Below, in pieces: positions 17,463-27,185 of a stretch of 48,795 nt of DNA. Made by a program: the position numbers and the translations under genes. The stretch is from Alphaproteobacteria bacterium (GTDB taxonomy: Bacteria; Pseudomonadota; Alphaproteobacteria; UBA9219). The stretch covers positions 1 to 48,795 of the forward strand of contig JARLJC010000137.1 in assembly GCA_031291435.1 (NCBI GenBank), given 5' to 3'. Under the pieces are notes generated by a model. It was given only the letters and a program-made list of their open reading frames with translations. It had not been told where the DNA came from and searched no databases. Positions within the stretch are counted from its first letter, which is position 1. Every line of letters begins with the position of its first letter.

Positions 17463-18173
17463 GTGTCCGATCCGCTCGATCCGATTTTTGAAGCCGCGTT
17501 GCAGGGGATGTATGGCGGCCGCCGGCATCGCGGCAGCGATGGCCAGATGCATGAAATCGACGAGACCACCCGCATCTCGCCGCGGCAGGGCCGGTTAATG
17601 GTCGATCTGATCCGCGAACATGGTTGTAAAAAAACGCTGGAAATTGGCCTGGCTTATGGTTTTTCCACCATGTTCATTTTGGGTGCGCTGGCGGACGTTA
17701 AGGGCTCTTCTCATGCCGCCATCGATCCCTATGAAGAAATCTTATGGCGCGGCGTCGGGCTGGAAAAGGTCAAAGATGTCGGCGCGTCCGAACGCTTCAC
17801 CTGGCACCGTGAGAATTCTTTTATCGCGCTGGCTAAATTGGCGCAGACGGGCGAAAAATTCGATTTCATCTATGTCGACGCTGATCACAGGCTCGACTCC
17901 ATCATGATCGATTTCTATGGCAGCGACTTGGCGCTGAACATCGGCGGCGTGATGGTTTTCGATGATTTATGGATGCCGGCGACCGTCGCCGTGCTTGCGT
18001 TCATCGACAGTAATATGGCGCATTATCAACGCCTGCCTTCGCCCCACGCCAACCTCGCGATTTACAAGAAATTGCGCGCCGATGAGAGGGCGTGGTGGTA
18101 TTACAAGCCTTTCTCCGTACCGCAGGAAGAAGGCGCGTGGCCGCCACAGAATCTCGGAAAAAAACCGACTTAG
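17463..18173 (+). CDS. Class I SAM-dependent methyltransferase (O-methyltransferase-like)
   Basis: A 236-residue protein with GTG start nine bases after the epimerase. Motif I reads TLEIGLAYGFSTMFIL (about 58-73), the acidic loop is AAIDPYEE, and FDFIYVDADH and GVMVFDDLWMP complete a Rossmann methyltransferase of the kind often annotated Methyltransf_24. It would transfer a methyl group to a sugar or small hydroxylated acceptor. Position at the end of a five- to six-gene forward operon suggests it tailors the sugar made upstream. Its stop overlaps the convergent radical SAM gene by 4 bp. Confidence 0.8.
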   Translation: MSDPLDPIFEAALQGMYGGRRHRGSDGQMHEIDETTRISPRQGRLMVDLIREHGCKKTLEIGLAYGFSTMFILGALADVKGSSHAAIDPYEEILWRGVGLEKVKDVGASERFTWHRENSFIALAKLAQTGEKFDFIYVDADHRLDSIMIDFYGSDLALNIGGVMVFDDLWMPATVAVLAFIDSNMAHYQRLPSPHANLAIYKKLRADERAWWYYKPFSVPQEEGAWPPQNLGKKPT

Positions 18174-19519
18174 CTGTTCCGCAAACTTGCAGCGAGTTCA
18201 CGCCATTTCTTGCCGCCGTCGGTCTCGATACGAAAACCGCTATCGTCCGCATTCACGCCCGGAAAGATACCCTGCACCGTCGCGTCGCCTATATGCGCGA
18301 GCGGCGTGCCTTCGATCGTCGCGGTGCCGGATTCCTGATAGGTGTCGAAAGACAAAGAGGCGATAAAACTCTTGGTATCGCGCATCTGGGCGTGGGTTTC
18401 ACCCGGCAATCCGTAAGTGAAAGTGCCGTGTACGCTCATCCCCAGCCGTTTCAGTTCGGTCACAGAAGCGCGCACGATGTCGAGATCGAGATGCTTGTTG
18501 ACGATGTTATCGACCACCCATTGATTGCCGGATTCGACACCCAGTTTGACGCCAAAACAGCCCGCCGCCTGCATTGCAGCCCAGCTTTCCATGCGCGAGG
18601 TATCGGCGCGGCACATGGCCGACCAGGGCAAGCCGATGCGGCCCATAACGCCGGACATATCCAGCACATGCCTGTTGCCGATATTGAAAGTGTCGTCGTC
18701 GAAATAGACCGATTTGAATCCATAACACCCGGTCAGATCGCGCAAAAACGCTTCCATATAAGCTGGTGTATAATGGCGCACGGTGCGTTTCTGGTCACCG
18801 AGCGGATCGTTGCCGGTCATCGTCGCAGGCCACACGCAGAAAATGCATTTGAAGGGACAGCCGCGGCTCGACCAGACCTGGGCTTGCGGCGCCGTCTGGC
18901 CGCGCGGATTGGGGTCCCAATAACGACGCGCGATCACTTCATCATAATAAGGGAAAGGGGCGGCATTCATTTCGTCGAGCGTTAACAGATCATGTTCTAA
19001 AATGCCCTCGGCCCCAGCGATAACCTTGACCGCGCCTTTTTCATATTCGCCCTTGATGCAGGCCACGACCGGATAATCTTCCAGAATTTTCGCGGCGTTG
19101 GCCGTTATCGGCCCTGTCACTACCAGGCGCGTATCGGGCAGCATCTGTTTGATGCGGCGGATCAACCCGCCATCATGTTCCCAGCTTGGCGAAGCGGATT
19201 CGATGAAAACCAGGTCGTAACGCGCCTGCTTCAAATGACCTTCGAAACTCCGGTAGCTTTCGCGCAGGGCGATGGAATCGCGCAAGACGATTTGCGCGCC
19301 GCTATGCTTGGCGGCATAGCTGGCCGCATAGCCAAGGAAAAACGGGTAAGGCAGATAATCTCCAAACACGAACTGGTCAGGCTGCGACCGGGCATAGAGC
19401 GTGTGCGGCCAGCGCGACCCTGCCCGCACCCCGGCAAGACGGCGGCCATCGGCACGAATAACGGGTCCACCATCATCGCCTTGCGGCCACCAGGGGGGAT
19501 TGCTGAACAGGACTTTCAT
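18170..19519 (-). CDS. B12-binding-type radical SAM enzyme, copy A
   Basis: A 449-residue protein. The N-terminal ~190 residues form a cobalamin-binding-like Rossmann domain (begins VLFSNPPWWPQ, then FIESASPSWEHDGGL and VTGPITANAAKILEDYP). A clear DxHxxG cobalamin-ligand motif is not seen. The radical SAM core starts at about 220 with CPFKCIFC (CxxxCxxC), followed by VYFDDDTFNIG, SAMCRADT and TYGLPGET. Such enzymes perform C-methylation, epimerisation or other rearrangements on unactivated carbons. A paralogue lies at 25681-27066, and both sit among glycosyltransferases, so the substrate may be a lipid-linked sugar or polyprenyl group. The reaction is unknown. Confidence 0.85.
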   Translation of the reverse strand: MKVLFSNPPWWPQGDDGGPVIRADGRRLAGVRAGSRWPHTLYARSQPDQFVFGDYLPYPFFLGYAASYAAKHSGAQIVLRDSIALRESYRSFEGHLKQARYDLVFIESASPSWEHDGGLIRRIKQMLPDTRLVVTGPITANAAKILEDYPVVACIKGEYEKGAVKVIAGAEGILEHDLLTLDEMNAAPFPYYDEVIARRYWDPNPRGQTAPQAQVWSSRGCPFKCIFCVWPATMTGNDPLGDQKRTVRHYTPAYMEAFLRDLTGCYGFKSVYFDDDTFNIGNRHVLDMSGVMGRIGLPWSAMCRADTSRMESWAAMQAAGCFGVKLGVESGNQWVVDNIVNKHLDLDIVRASVTELKRLGMSVHGTFTYGLPGETHAQMRDTKSFIASLSFDTYQESGTATIEGTPLAHIGDATVQGIFPGVNADDSGFRIETDGGKKWRELAASLRNS

Positions 19520-19597
19520 GGAACCAACTTGTAGAGAAGTGCCGTGAAAGAGTGTATGGAATAAGAGGTCTTGTCAAACCTTTGCCGTCCCGCATCC

Positions 19598-20458
19598 ATG
19601 GCCGACATTTCGATTTATATTCCTTGTTACAATGGCGCGCGCACGCTGGCACGCGCCATTGAATCGGTGCTGGCGTTACCCGAGGCACCCGCCGACATCA
19701 TGGTCATCGACGACGGCAGCACGGACGATACGGCGGCGATCGCGGAGCGTTTTCCCGAGGTGCGGCTGATACGTCATAATGGCAATCTCGGTCTCGCTGC
19801 GGCGCGCAACCGCGGTTTGTGTGAAGCCAAATACGACTGGGTTGCCGCAATCGACGCCGATGTGCGGATGGAGCAAGACTGGCTCGCCAAGATGCTGGCT
19901 TTGCGCGGCGAATTTCCGCAAGCCACCGGCTTCGGCGGCAGGCTGGTGGAAACGGCGCGCGAAACGGCGGGCGACCGCTGGCGCTGCGCCCATATGCGGC
20001 AGGAATGGGGTGCTACGCGGCGCATCAATCCGCCTTTTCTTTTCGGCGCCAATATCCTGTTCGACCGCCGCAAAATCCTCGCTGTCGGTGGATATGATGA
20101 AAGACTGCGCACCAATGGTGAAGATGTGAATCTGGCCTATCGGCTGCGACAGAACGATCCGGCTACTCTCTTGGTCTATGCCCCGGAAGCGATTTGCTAT
20201 CACATGCGCTTGGATACGGCAGTCTCGATCGCACGCACGCATTGGGCCTGGTATCGCCATCCCTATGCGGTTCTGTCTCCACCCCGCGATTTTCAGGAAT
20301 GGGCGCGCTTTACCCGGAAACATCTGATAGGCCCAATATCGCAGAAAATCGTCGCCGATCTGCGCGTCGGTGAATGGGGGCAAGCCCTGATCGGCTTGCG
20401 TTGCCTGATCGACAATCCCTGCCGCGAATGGGCAGCCTATCGCAGGCGTCGGCGTTAA
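19598..20458 (+). CDS. Family 2 glycosyltransferase
   Basis: A 286-residue GT-A fold enzyme: ISIYIPCYNGARTLARAIESV at the N-terminus, IMVIDDGSTDDT for nucleotide binding, AAIDADVRMEQDW carrying the DxD metal site, and GANILFDRRKILAVGGYDE with NGEDVNLAYRL on the acceptor side. It acts on the cytoplasmic face, with no predicted membrane helix. ATG 19598 is chosen because the fold starts there; a TTG at 19571 follows AAGAGG but at only two bases. It is divergent from the radical SAM gene and convergent with the next glycosyltransferase, stops four bases apart, so it is a single-gene unit. Confidence 0.88.
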   Translation: MADISIYIPCYNGARTLARAIESVLALPEAPADIMVIDDGSTDDTAAIAERFPEVRLIRHNGNLGLAAARNRGLCEAKYDWVAAIDADVRMEQDWLAKMLALRGEFPQATGFGGRLVETARETAGDRWRCAHMRQEWGATRRINPPFLFGANILFDRRKILAVGGYDERLRTNGEDVNLAYRLRQNDPATLLVYAPEAICYHMRLDTAVSIARTHWAWYRHPYAVLSPPRDFQEWARFTRKHLIGPISQKIVADLRVGEWGQALIGLRCLIDNPCREWAAYRRRRR

Positions 20459-20462
20459 ACGA

Positions 20463-21701
20463 TCAGGCGCGGCGGCGCTTGCGGGATTCCGGCAGGCGCG
20501 GCGGCTCGCGGAATATATTGGGCCGCGAATCCGGCGTTATCCACCAGTCATAGCGATAGCCGTCCTGAATGGTGTCCATGATGATATTCCCCAGCCGGGA
20601 GTTGGGTATGCCATAACCAAAATCGACATGCGCGCGCCTGGCAGCTTCGGCCCCCAGTTTGCGGCGCAGGCGCGCGCTCGAAATAAGGGTTTGCACGGCG
20701 TCGCGGAAAGCATCGATACCTTCGGCGACAAAGCCGGTTTCGTTGTCGCGGACAAGGCGTCCGGCTTCGGCCTGCTTGAGCGTGCAGACAGGAAGCCCCG
20801 CCATCAAGAGAGCAATGACATCGCGTGCATCGCGGGCCAGAACTTCCGGCGTATTGGCGGGCAGACACAGCCCGGCCGACATTTGGCTGAGCAAGGCGGC
20901 AAGCTCCGCATCCCCGGGACGCTGATGGAACTGGATCGAGAAGTTGGTTGGCTCGATATGTTTCTGAATTTCGTCCCATAAAGCGCCATGCCCGATCAGG
21001 TGCAAAGCAAAGCGCGACTGAATTTCTTCCGGCAGATGGCTCAGACATTCGATCGCCAGCAATGGCTCCTTGGCTTCCTCGACGCTGTTGACGGGCCCCA
21101 GCCAGACCAGTTTGACGGAATCGGAACTGTCCTGCCTGGGCAGCGGTGCGAACAGGTCGGGTGGAAAGCCGGTCGGCAGCAAAGTCGTATAAGGCGTGTA
21201 GTCGCTGAGCAGATCGCGCAAAGGCTGGGAAGCGCCGAAGCCATGGTTGGAATGACGCGCGACGGCTCCCAGCATGCTTTCCCCGGACATGCTCGGGAAA
21301 TAAGCCTCGATTTCGGAGTAGCCGCTTTCGGCATCGTGAATATCGATAATGTCGTAGTCGAGCAGCGTTTTGTTAGGCCGCCATGCCATCGTCAGCAGCA
21401 TGCCGAACGCATGAGCCCCCGCACGGTGGCAGATCAACACCGCATGATCATTGGCGAACAGGCGGTCGTACATTTCAAGATTGCGAGCCCAGCGTTGCGC
21501 CGCGGTTGACCCATAGCGCAGGTAAGGTGTTGCAGGAATGTCGTCGGCAAGCGACAGAACCGCCATCGACAATTCGAGATATGCGCACTCCCCGGCATAC
21601 ATGGCAAAGCGCGGCAGATCGGCAAGCGCCGCGCGCGGCAGATCGGTGACAAAGATCACATCCGCTTCTTCGATCGTTACTTGGTTCGGCAAGATACTCA
21701 T
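20463..21701 (-). CDS. Glycosyltransferase of GT-B fold (GT4-like)
   Basis: A 412-residue protein. The N-terminal half has DVIFVTDLPRAALADLP and the central DYDIIDIHD. The C-terminal half has LVWLGPVNSVEEAKEPLLAIECL, HLIGHG, and ALLMAGLPVCTLKQAEAGRLVRDNETGFV, the typical donor-binding end of GT4 enzymes. The ending is strongly basic (RLPESRKRRRA), which may contact membrane lipid. Its ATG overlaps the upstream TPR gene's stop by 4 bp, so the two are coupled. Donor sugar unknown. Confidence 0.78.
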   Translation of the reverse strand: MSILPNQVTIEEADVIFVTDLPRAALADLPRFAMYAGECAYLELSMAVLSLADDIPATPYLRYGSTAAQRWARNLEMYDRLFANDHAVLICHRAGAHAFGMLLTMAWRPNKTLLDYDIIDIHDAESGYSEIEAYFPSMSGESMLGAVARHSNHGFGASQPLRDLLSDYTPYTTLLPTGFPPDLFAPLPRQDSSDSVKLVWLGPVNSVEEAKEPLLAIECLSHLPEEIQSRFALHLIGHGALWDEIQKHIEPTNFSIQFHQRPGDAELAALLSQMSAGLCLPANTPEVLARDARDVIALLMAGLPVCTLKQAEAGRLVRDNETGFVAEGIDAFRDAVQTLISSARLRRKLGAEAARRAHVDFGYGIPNSRLGNIIMDTIQDGYRYDWWITPDSRPNIFREPPRLPESRKRRRA

Positions 21702-24166
21702 GCGGCTAGCGTTTCTGCTTGGGGTGAGGGTGAGGGAGAGGCCGATCGATTGTCGGTGGGACGCAAATGCATCGTATAAAGCGCAGCGATACCATCGGGG
21801 CTAACGGCTCCCTGCCGCCACGATTCCAGCGCGAGGCCCTGCTCGGCTAACGTGGCGATGATGCCGTCGAGCGGATAAACGCCGCCTTTGGCCGTACGCC
21901 ATAGGCCTGCTTTTTCCCGATGCGCCGCGAGAGTAAGCGTCGTCTCTGCACGCCCAATGGCCTGAAGCCTTTGCGCACAGGCCGCCGGGTCGCATGGCAA
22001 CAGAACGCTGCTATCGGGCAACCCCGCCGCCCATTTTTCCACGGCTTGCGGCGCGGCGGTTTCCTGTTTTCCGGTCAGCATCTCAACCGCATCAAACAAA
22101 ATGCCGGCCCGATTTTCCGGCGCGGCCAGATTGGTGTTGCTGAGTGCCAGCATGGCCAGCCATTCCTGCCATTCGCCCTGCGGCTGAATCAAGGCCATTT
22201 CCTTGAAATTCATCGGCAAGGCACTAGGCGGCGTGAAGTTGCTGAAACGCCGGAAGCTGAACAGGTCAAGCGCCCGAACTTCAACGGTAGCATTGGGGAT
22301 CATAAATTGCCGCAAGCCGCGCGTGCGAACGGCGGAGCGGAAGATGCCTGTGGCATAAAACCGCGCCGCGTAAGGAATGGAGGCCCACAGCGGCATCAAT
22401 TTCAGCGCCCGGCCCGTTATCAGAAAGCTGCTGATAAAGCTGTTATGGTGTACAGGAATGTTGCCCACGCTGACATGCTCAGCAAAAATCCGTCCGTGCG
22501 TGCCCACCAGAGCCACGCGGGACATCGTCAGATCGCTGCCGCGCCGCACGCTGGCCATCACCAGATCGCGCAAATGCGCGCCGCGCCAGCGCACGCCGGG
22601 CGGCAGAAAGGCGATGGCATTATAGCCCTGCCGCAGCGCCGCACGCGCGCCGACGGCAAGCGCCGACAGCCCCAGATCGTCGGGGTCATTCGGCATGACG
22701 ATAGATTCGGCATCCCAATCGGCAATTGCGGGATCGAAATATCCCTGCCCAATCAAAAATTGACGGCAGGCGATTTTTCCGGTTTGCTCGAGCAGGCTCT
22801 GCCGCGAGAATTCCAGCTGCTCCGTCTGGCCTTGGATATAGGGCGTCAGCACGGCGACGCGCAGATTGTCGGAACGGGATTCGGAGTCGAAATGGAAATT
22901 CAGACGCCGCACATCGTTCAGCCAGTTTGCAAAGAAATTATTGGTGACGCGATGAACATCTGCGGTCGCCAGATCCTTGCGCTTGGCGTCGATCTGCTGC
23001 ATGGGCGGCGGCGTGCCACCGGCGGCATAGCGGGGGAACAGATGGCTTTTGCCCGCTTCCTTGATTGCCGACGAAACGAGAGCGGCAAAATGCCGCGCGC
23101 AGTCTTGCGAAGCGCCGGCATCCGTCCAGGCCGCCCGGCCGCTTTGCGCCATTTGCGCCAGGACGGCCCACTCTTCTTTTTCGGCGGCAAGATCCTGATC
23201 GATGGTCGGCGACCCGGGCACCGTTACGCGGCAGCGGCCGCCCGAAGGCAGCCACAGCATGCGGATAGCGGCAGGGTTCATCATGGCGATGTCGGTACGC
23301 GCCTCAGCGCTGCCCCAATCCATATCGCACAACAGGTCCAGCCCATCGGGCTTGATCGCGCCATAGCCCATATAAGTAAGCTTGCCGGCGATGCCGCGCC
23401 ATTCAACCAGCCTGGAAAGTTCGTGTGGCGCGCCGCTTGCGGCCAGGCTTTGCGTGCCATAGGCGTAAACTTTAAGACCCGCGATCTGCTTCTGCAACAA
23501 AGGCAACAGCCGCGCCAGAAATGCCGTTTGCTGCGGCGAAAAAGCCGCCATGAAACCGATACGCACTTCACCCGGATGATCATGCAGCTCGCCGCGCTCA
23601 CGGAAATAAATGCCGGTGCGCATGTAGCATTCATGCACAAGATTATCTTCCAGCTTGGTGACGATTTCCAGCCGCACACCGAGTTCCTGCATCATCGAAC
23701 GGCAGGCCCCAGACATCAAACCGATCAGACTCGAGCACCAGACAAACCCGTGGCGGAAAACCGTACTGCGGATGGAGTCGACCAATGCCTCGGCAGGCAT
23801 ATCCAGCGCGGCTTCGACCGTGGCGCGGGTCTCGCACATCGAGGTGAGGCTGCCCTCACCCGAAGCGATCAAAGCATTCAGAATGGCGAGGGCTTTGTCG
23901 TTATGGCCCAGTTTGTGGAAAATGCGCGCCTGCAGCCAGCGGCCCCAGATTGATTTGGCAGCGCCCCCGGCGCGTGAAAAGGATTTTTTTGCCGCAGCGG
24001 CATCATCAAGATCGAGTTCAACAGCGGCGAGATCCAGCCACCCCTCGCCAGGTTCAGGATTGCGGGCAAGATAAGCGCGGTACAGCGTCAAAGCTTCGTC
24101 TAAATAGCCGCATCGTTCCGCCCGCCGACCTTTGACGGAAGCCACGAACTCATCTGTCTCGATCAT
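21698..24166 (-). CDS. Large TPR-containing protein with a glycosyltransferase-like central region
   Basis: An 822-residue soluble protein. Residues 1-130 form TPR-like helical repeats (YLDEALTLYRAYLARNPEPGEGWLDLAAVEL, KLGHNDKALAILNALIA). The middle, about 430-620, contains a possible degenerate GT-A domain (VAVLTPYIQGQTEQLEFSRQSLLEQT, YNAIAFLPPGVRWRGAHLRDLV), though no DxD metal site is clear. The C-terminal ~150 residues are unassigned. It lies directly upstream of the GT4-like gene with a 4-bp overlap, suggesting a complex or a substrate-feeding role. I cannot name the family. Confidence 0.72.
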   Translation of the reverse strand: MIETDEFVASVKGRRAERCGYLDEALTLYRAYLARNPEPGEGWLDLAAVELDLDDAAAAKKSFSRAGGAAKSIWGRWLQARIFHKLGHNDKALAILNALIASGEGSLTSMCETRATVEAALDMPAEALVDSIRSTVFRHGFVWCSSLIGLMSGACRSMMQELGVRLEIVTKLEDNLVHECYMRTGIYFRERGELHDHPGEVRIGFMAAFSPQQTAFLARLLPLLQKQIAGLKVYAYGTQSLAASGAPHELSRLVEWRGIAGKLTYMGYGAIKPDGLDLLCDMDWGSAEARTDIAMMNPAAIRMLWLPSGGRCRVTVPGSPTIDQDLAAEKEEWAVLAQMAQSGRAAWTDAGASQDCARHFAALVSSAIKEAGKSHLFPRYAAGGTPPPMQQIDAKRKDLATADVHRVTNNFFANWLNDVRRLNFHFDSESRSDNLRVAVLTPYIQGQTEQLEFSRQSLLEQTGKIACRQFLIGQGYFDPAIADWDAESIVMPNDPDDLGLSALAVGARAALRQGYNAIAFLPPGVRWRGAHLRDLVMASVRRGSDLTMSRVALVGTHGRIFAEHVSVGNIPVHHNSFISSFLITGRALKLMPLWASIPYAARFYATGIFRSAVRTRGLRQFMIPNATVEVRALDLFSFRRFSNFTPPSALPMNFKEMALIQPQGEWQEWLAMLALSNTNLAAPENRAGILFDAVEMLTGKQETAAPQAVEKWAAGLPDSSVLLPCDPAACAQRLQAIGRAETTLTLAAHREKAGLWRTAKGGVYPLDGIIATLAEQGLALESWRQGAVSPDGIAALYTMHLRPTDNRSASPSPSPQAETLAA

Positions 24167-24350
24167 CTGAATTTTCCTGATAATACAATGAGGTTATTCG
24201 CGAAGGGGAACGCAGAAGCTTAAGTATAAAATCGGTATCATAGTTTTTTTGACAACACAATTGCCCGAATCGGTACGAATGCGAAAATGCCGTTTCGCGG
24301 GGGCGCCGGTCGCTCGTGACCGCCTGCCCGCCATTGCCGGAAATGCGTCC

Positions 24351-25568
24351 TCAGGCAGCCTTCATCATCGGTTCGAAAATAGCCATCAACTGATCACCCG
24401 CGGTGCGCATCGTATAGCGGTCATTGACAAGTTCACGGCCCTTGGCCGCGATCTTCTGGCGGAACCCGGCATCGGCGATCAGATGGGCAAGTTTCTCGCT
24501 GTAACTGCGCAGATCATGCGCCACGACGCCGGTGACGCCATCCTCCAGAATGCGGCCCGGCTCACCGGTCGAGGACGCGCATACGGCCAGCCCCATCGCC
24601 ATGTATTCGAACATCTTGGTAGGAGATTTGGCGCGCGTATACCGGTTATATTGCAGGCAGATGAGGCCGATATCCATATGCGCCATGATCCCGGGCATGG
24701 CATCGGGAGCAACGGCGCTGTTGAGCTTGATCTGGCCCATGGCTCCTCTGGTATTCATCATGTCTTCGATGATCGCCGCCGCCGTCGGCCACCCGCCACC
24801 GAAGCCGTAGAAATGCAGAACCGCCTTGGCGCGGACCGTTTCGGGCATCGACAAAAACGCTTCGGCGATCAGCAGGACATCCTGCGTCATTTCTTCGTTC
24901 CAGACCGAGCCAGGCCAGATCAGATTGACCTTGCCGGGATCGATGCCGTCGATAGGCACCGCTTTGGCGCGCAGGCCATAATCGAAAATTTCCGTGTCGA
25001 CGACGGTATAGACCAGATGCGTCTGCGGGTTGAAGGCATGCAGCATCTCATGCAGCGAATGGCTGGAAGCAATGCAACAATCGGCTTTCTCGGCGAAATG
25101 CTGCAGAACATGGCGGGGATGAAAATCATCGATCCGGTCGGCGACGCGGTGGCTGGCGAAGAAAACTTCGACATCGTTGTCATCGTAATCGAGGATCAGC
25201 TTGTTGCCGTTGAGCGAACCAGCCATCGCCATCGCAAACAAATTCAGATCGGCCTTCTGCGCTACGACCGGGCAATGCAGATTGAGGGCAATGGCTTCCT
25301 GCATCGCGAGAACTTTCCCGAGCGTATAACGATCCATCGCCGGCCAATCATTGCGAGGAATATAGGCGACGCCTTCGGGCGCCAGAAAATCATCGACGAA
25401 AGACAGGACCTCGGCCTTCACGCCACGGCGTTGCAATTCACGCGCAAAGTTGTAAGCGCGGATACGAGCGGGCGCCATGCGATGCCCATCGACGGGGCAA
25501 AAAAGAATATCGGCGCTTTTAACACGGGCAGCCAAATCTTTAGAAATGGAATTCGAACTGGATGACAT
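24351..25568 (-). CDS. Glycosyltransferase family 4 enzyme
   Basis: A 405-residue GT-B protein. Landmarks are GHRMAPARIRAYNFARELQRRG, the domain boundary LILDYDDNDVEVF, the DTEIF segment before the donor domain, NLIWPGSVWNEEM, and the nucleotide-sugar site SPTKMFEYMAMGLAVCASSTGEPGRILEDG with the EX7E-type spacing. No membrane helix is seen. It is separated from the TPR gene by 184 bases on the same strand, a gap that holds no recognisable gene. Donor and acceptor unknown. Confidence 0.87.
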   Translation of the reverse strand: MSSSSNSISKDLAARVKSADILFCPVDGHRMAPARIRAYNFARELQRRGVKAEVLSFVDDFLAPEGVAYIPRNDWPAMDRYTLGKVLAMQEAIALNLHCPVVAQKADLNLFAMAMAGSLNGNKLILDYDDNDVEVFFASHRVADRIDDFHPRHVLQHFAEKADCCIASSHSLHEMLHAFNPQTHLVYTVVDTEIFDYGLRAKAVPIDGIDPGKVNLIWPGSVWNEEMTQDVLLIAEAFLSMPETVRAKAVLHFYGFGGGWPTAAAIIEDMMNTRGAMGQIKLNSAVAPDAMPGIMAHMDIGLICLQYNRYTRAKSPTKMFEYMAMGLAVCASSTGEPGRILEDGVTGVVAHDLRSYSEKLAHLIADAGFRQKIAAKGRELVNDRYTMRTAGDQLMAIFEPMMKAA

Positions 25569-25680
25569 AGCAACTCATACGGCAGGAGAAAATGCGTTAT
25601 AAGATAATAGCGGCAACAGACGCTCCACCGGGCTTATCTCAGCTATATAAGACAGCGACCGGCCTCTGTCCAACCGCTTT

Positions 25681-27066
25681 CTAGCCGACGGCCTTCGCCA
25701 GCTTTTCCAGCTGGCGTTCGACCTTGGCCATTTTCATTTTGCCGTCACCCTCAATGTCATAGCCTTCGTCGATTCGCGCGCCCTTATAGGCCTTGAGTTC
25801 TTTGACGCGCTTCAGCGTATGCAGCGGCGTGCCTTCCATCTCGGCTGTACCCGATTCCTGATAGGTCTTGAGCGGCATGGAAGCGATATAACGCTTGGTG
25901 TCCAGCATCTGTTCCTTGGTTTCACCGGGCAACCCATAGGTGAAGGTGCCGTGGACCGTAATGCCGATTTCCTTGAGATAGAACACAACTTCACGGGCTT
26001 TTTCGAGATTGAGGCGCTTGTTGACGATATTATCGACGACATACTGATTGCCGGATTCAAAACCGAGCTTGACGTGGAAGCAGCCAGAATCCTTCATGAC
26101 CTGCCAGGTTTCCTTCTTGACCGTATCGGCGCGACACATCGCCGACCATGGAATATCAATTTCCTTCATCACTTTCGAGATGCCCAGCACATGGCGATCG
26201 GCCAGGTTGAAGGTATCGTCGTCGAAATAGATGCAGGAAATACCGAAATCCTTGATCAGCCACCGCACCAGCCCATCGATATATTCGGCGCTATAGAATC
26301 GCACGGAACGTTTCCCGGTGCCATCGGGATCGTTGCCGGTCATGGTGGCCGGCCATACGCAAAAAATGCATTTGTAGGGGCACCCGCGACTAGCCCAGAT
26401 GGCGGCCTGCGGATTTTCATAGGTGGTGGGCGTACGCCCTTCGATGGGATGGCGGTGATCCCAATAATGGCCGATATGTTCCTTGTCGAAATAGGGATAC
26501 GGCGAGGAACTCATCTCCTCTTCCGTCAGCATGTCGTAATCGATCATGCCGCTTTCGCCCTTGACGACGCGGGTGGCGCCCTTTTCATATTCGCCGCGAA
26601 TGCAGGCGTGAACGGGATAATCGCGAAGGATATCTTCACCCTTGACCGAAATCGGCCCGGTGATGACGAATTTGCTGTCGGGCGCAAGCTTCTTCATCAG
26701 CAGCAGGAGCTTGCTGTCGTGGTCCCAGCTCGACGACGCGCTTTCGAGGAAAATGTAATCGTATTTCTTGCGCGACAGATAATCGAAAAAGCTCTGATAG
26801 GATTCACGCAACGCGATGCTGTCGCGGAAATCACAATGCGCCCCGGTCTCCCGTGCGACATAAGTCGTGGCATGCCCCATGAAGAAGGGATACGGCATAT
26901 ATTCGCCGCGCGCAAAATGGTCCGGGCGCGATTGAGTTTCGGCGGTGTAGGGCCAGCGCGACCCCGCGCGGTAACCGGCGCGCACGACATTATCGTAGAC
27001 ACCGTCGCCACGATCGGAAAAGGGGATATTTGGCCACCAAGGGGGATTGCAAAACAGGACGTTCAT
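25681..27066 (-). CDS. B12-binding-type radical SAM enzyme, copy B
   Basis: A 461-residue paralogue of 18170-19519, collinear throughout. It begins VLFCNPPWWPNIP. The cobalamin-binding-like domain (FLESASSSWDHDSKLL, VITGPISVKGEDILRDYP) covers the first ~190 residues. The radical SAM cluster CPYKCIFC lies at about 235, followed by IYFDDDTFNLAD, SAMCRADT, FESGNQYVVDNIVNKRLN and TYGLPGET. A good ribosome site (AAGGA) lies seven bases before the ATG. The last ~40 residues are Lys/Glu-rich and unlike copy A. Two such enzymes in one glycan cluster suggest two successive radical steps, or two substrates. Confidence 0.87.
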   Translation of the reverse strand: MNVLFCNPPWWPNIPFSDRGDGVYDNVVRAGYRAGSRWPYTAETQSRPDHFARGEYMPYPFFMGHATTYVARETGAHCDFRDSIALRESYQSFFDYLSRKKYDYIFLESASSSWDHDSKLLLLMKKLAPDSKFVITGPISVKGEDILRDYPVHACIRGEYEKGATRVVKGESGMIDYDMLTEEEMSSSPYPYFDKEHIGHYWDHRHPIEGRTPTTYENPQAAIWASRGCPYKCIFCVWPATMTGNDPDGTGKRSVRFYSAEYIDGLVRWLIKDFGISCIYFDDDTFNLADRHVLGISKVMKEIDIPWSAMCRADTVKKETWQVMKDSGCFHVKLGFESGNQYVVDNIVNKRLNLEKAREVVFYLKEIGITVHGTFTYGLPGETKEQMLDTKRYIASMPLKTYQESGTAEMEGTPLHTLKRVKELKAYKGARIDEGYDIEGDGKMKMAKVERQLEKLAKAVG

Positions 27067-27185
27067 GGGCGTTCCTTACTTACTGGCTGATGCTGGCCCG
27101 ACGGGAAATTTGCAGGCACTAAAGCGGGCGGGGTACCGGGTGAATCGTTTTGTCGGCTAACATTACCCTATGTTCAGGAAAATGA

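Noticed and set aside
21920-23953. A 677-codon open frame on the + strand opposite the TPR gene
   Set aside because: It is the antisense image of a GC-rich coding sequence, with low-complexity Arg/His/Gly content and no recognisable motif. Similar frames oppose the chemoreceptor gene (33801-35432) and leuA (9592-10653).
24167-24350. Promoter for the TPR gene (TTGTCA and TATACT on the minus strand)
   Set aside because: Spacing is about 20-21 bases, too long for a convincing match, and nothing else supports it.
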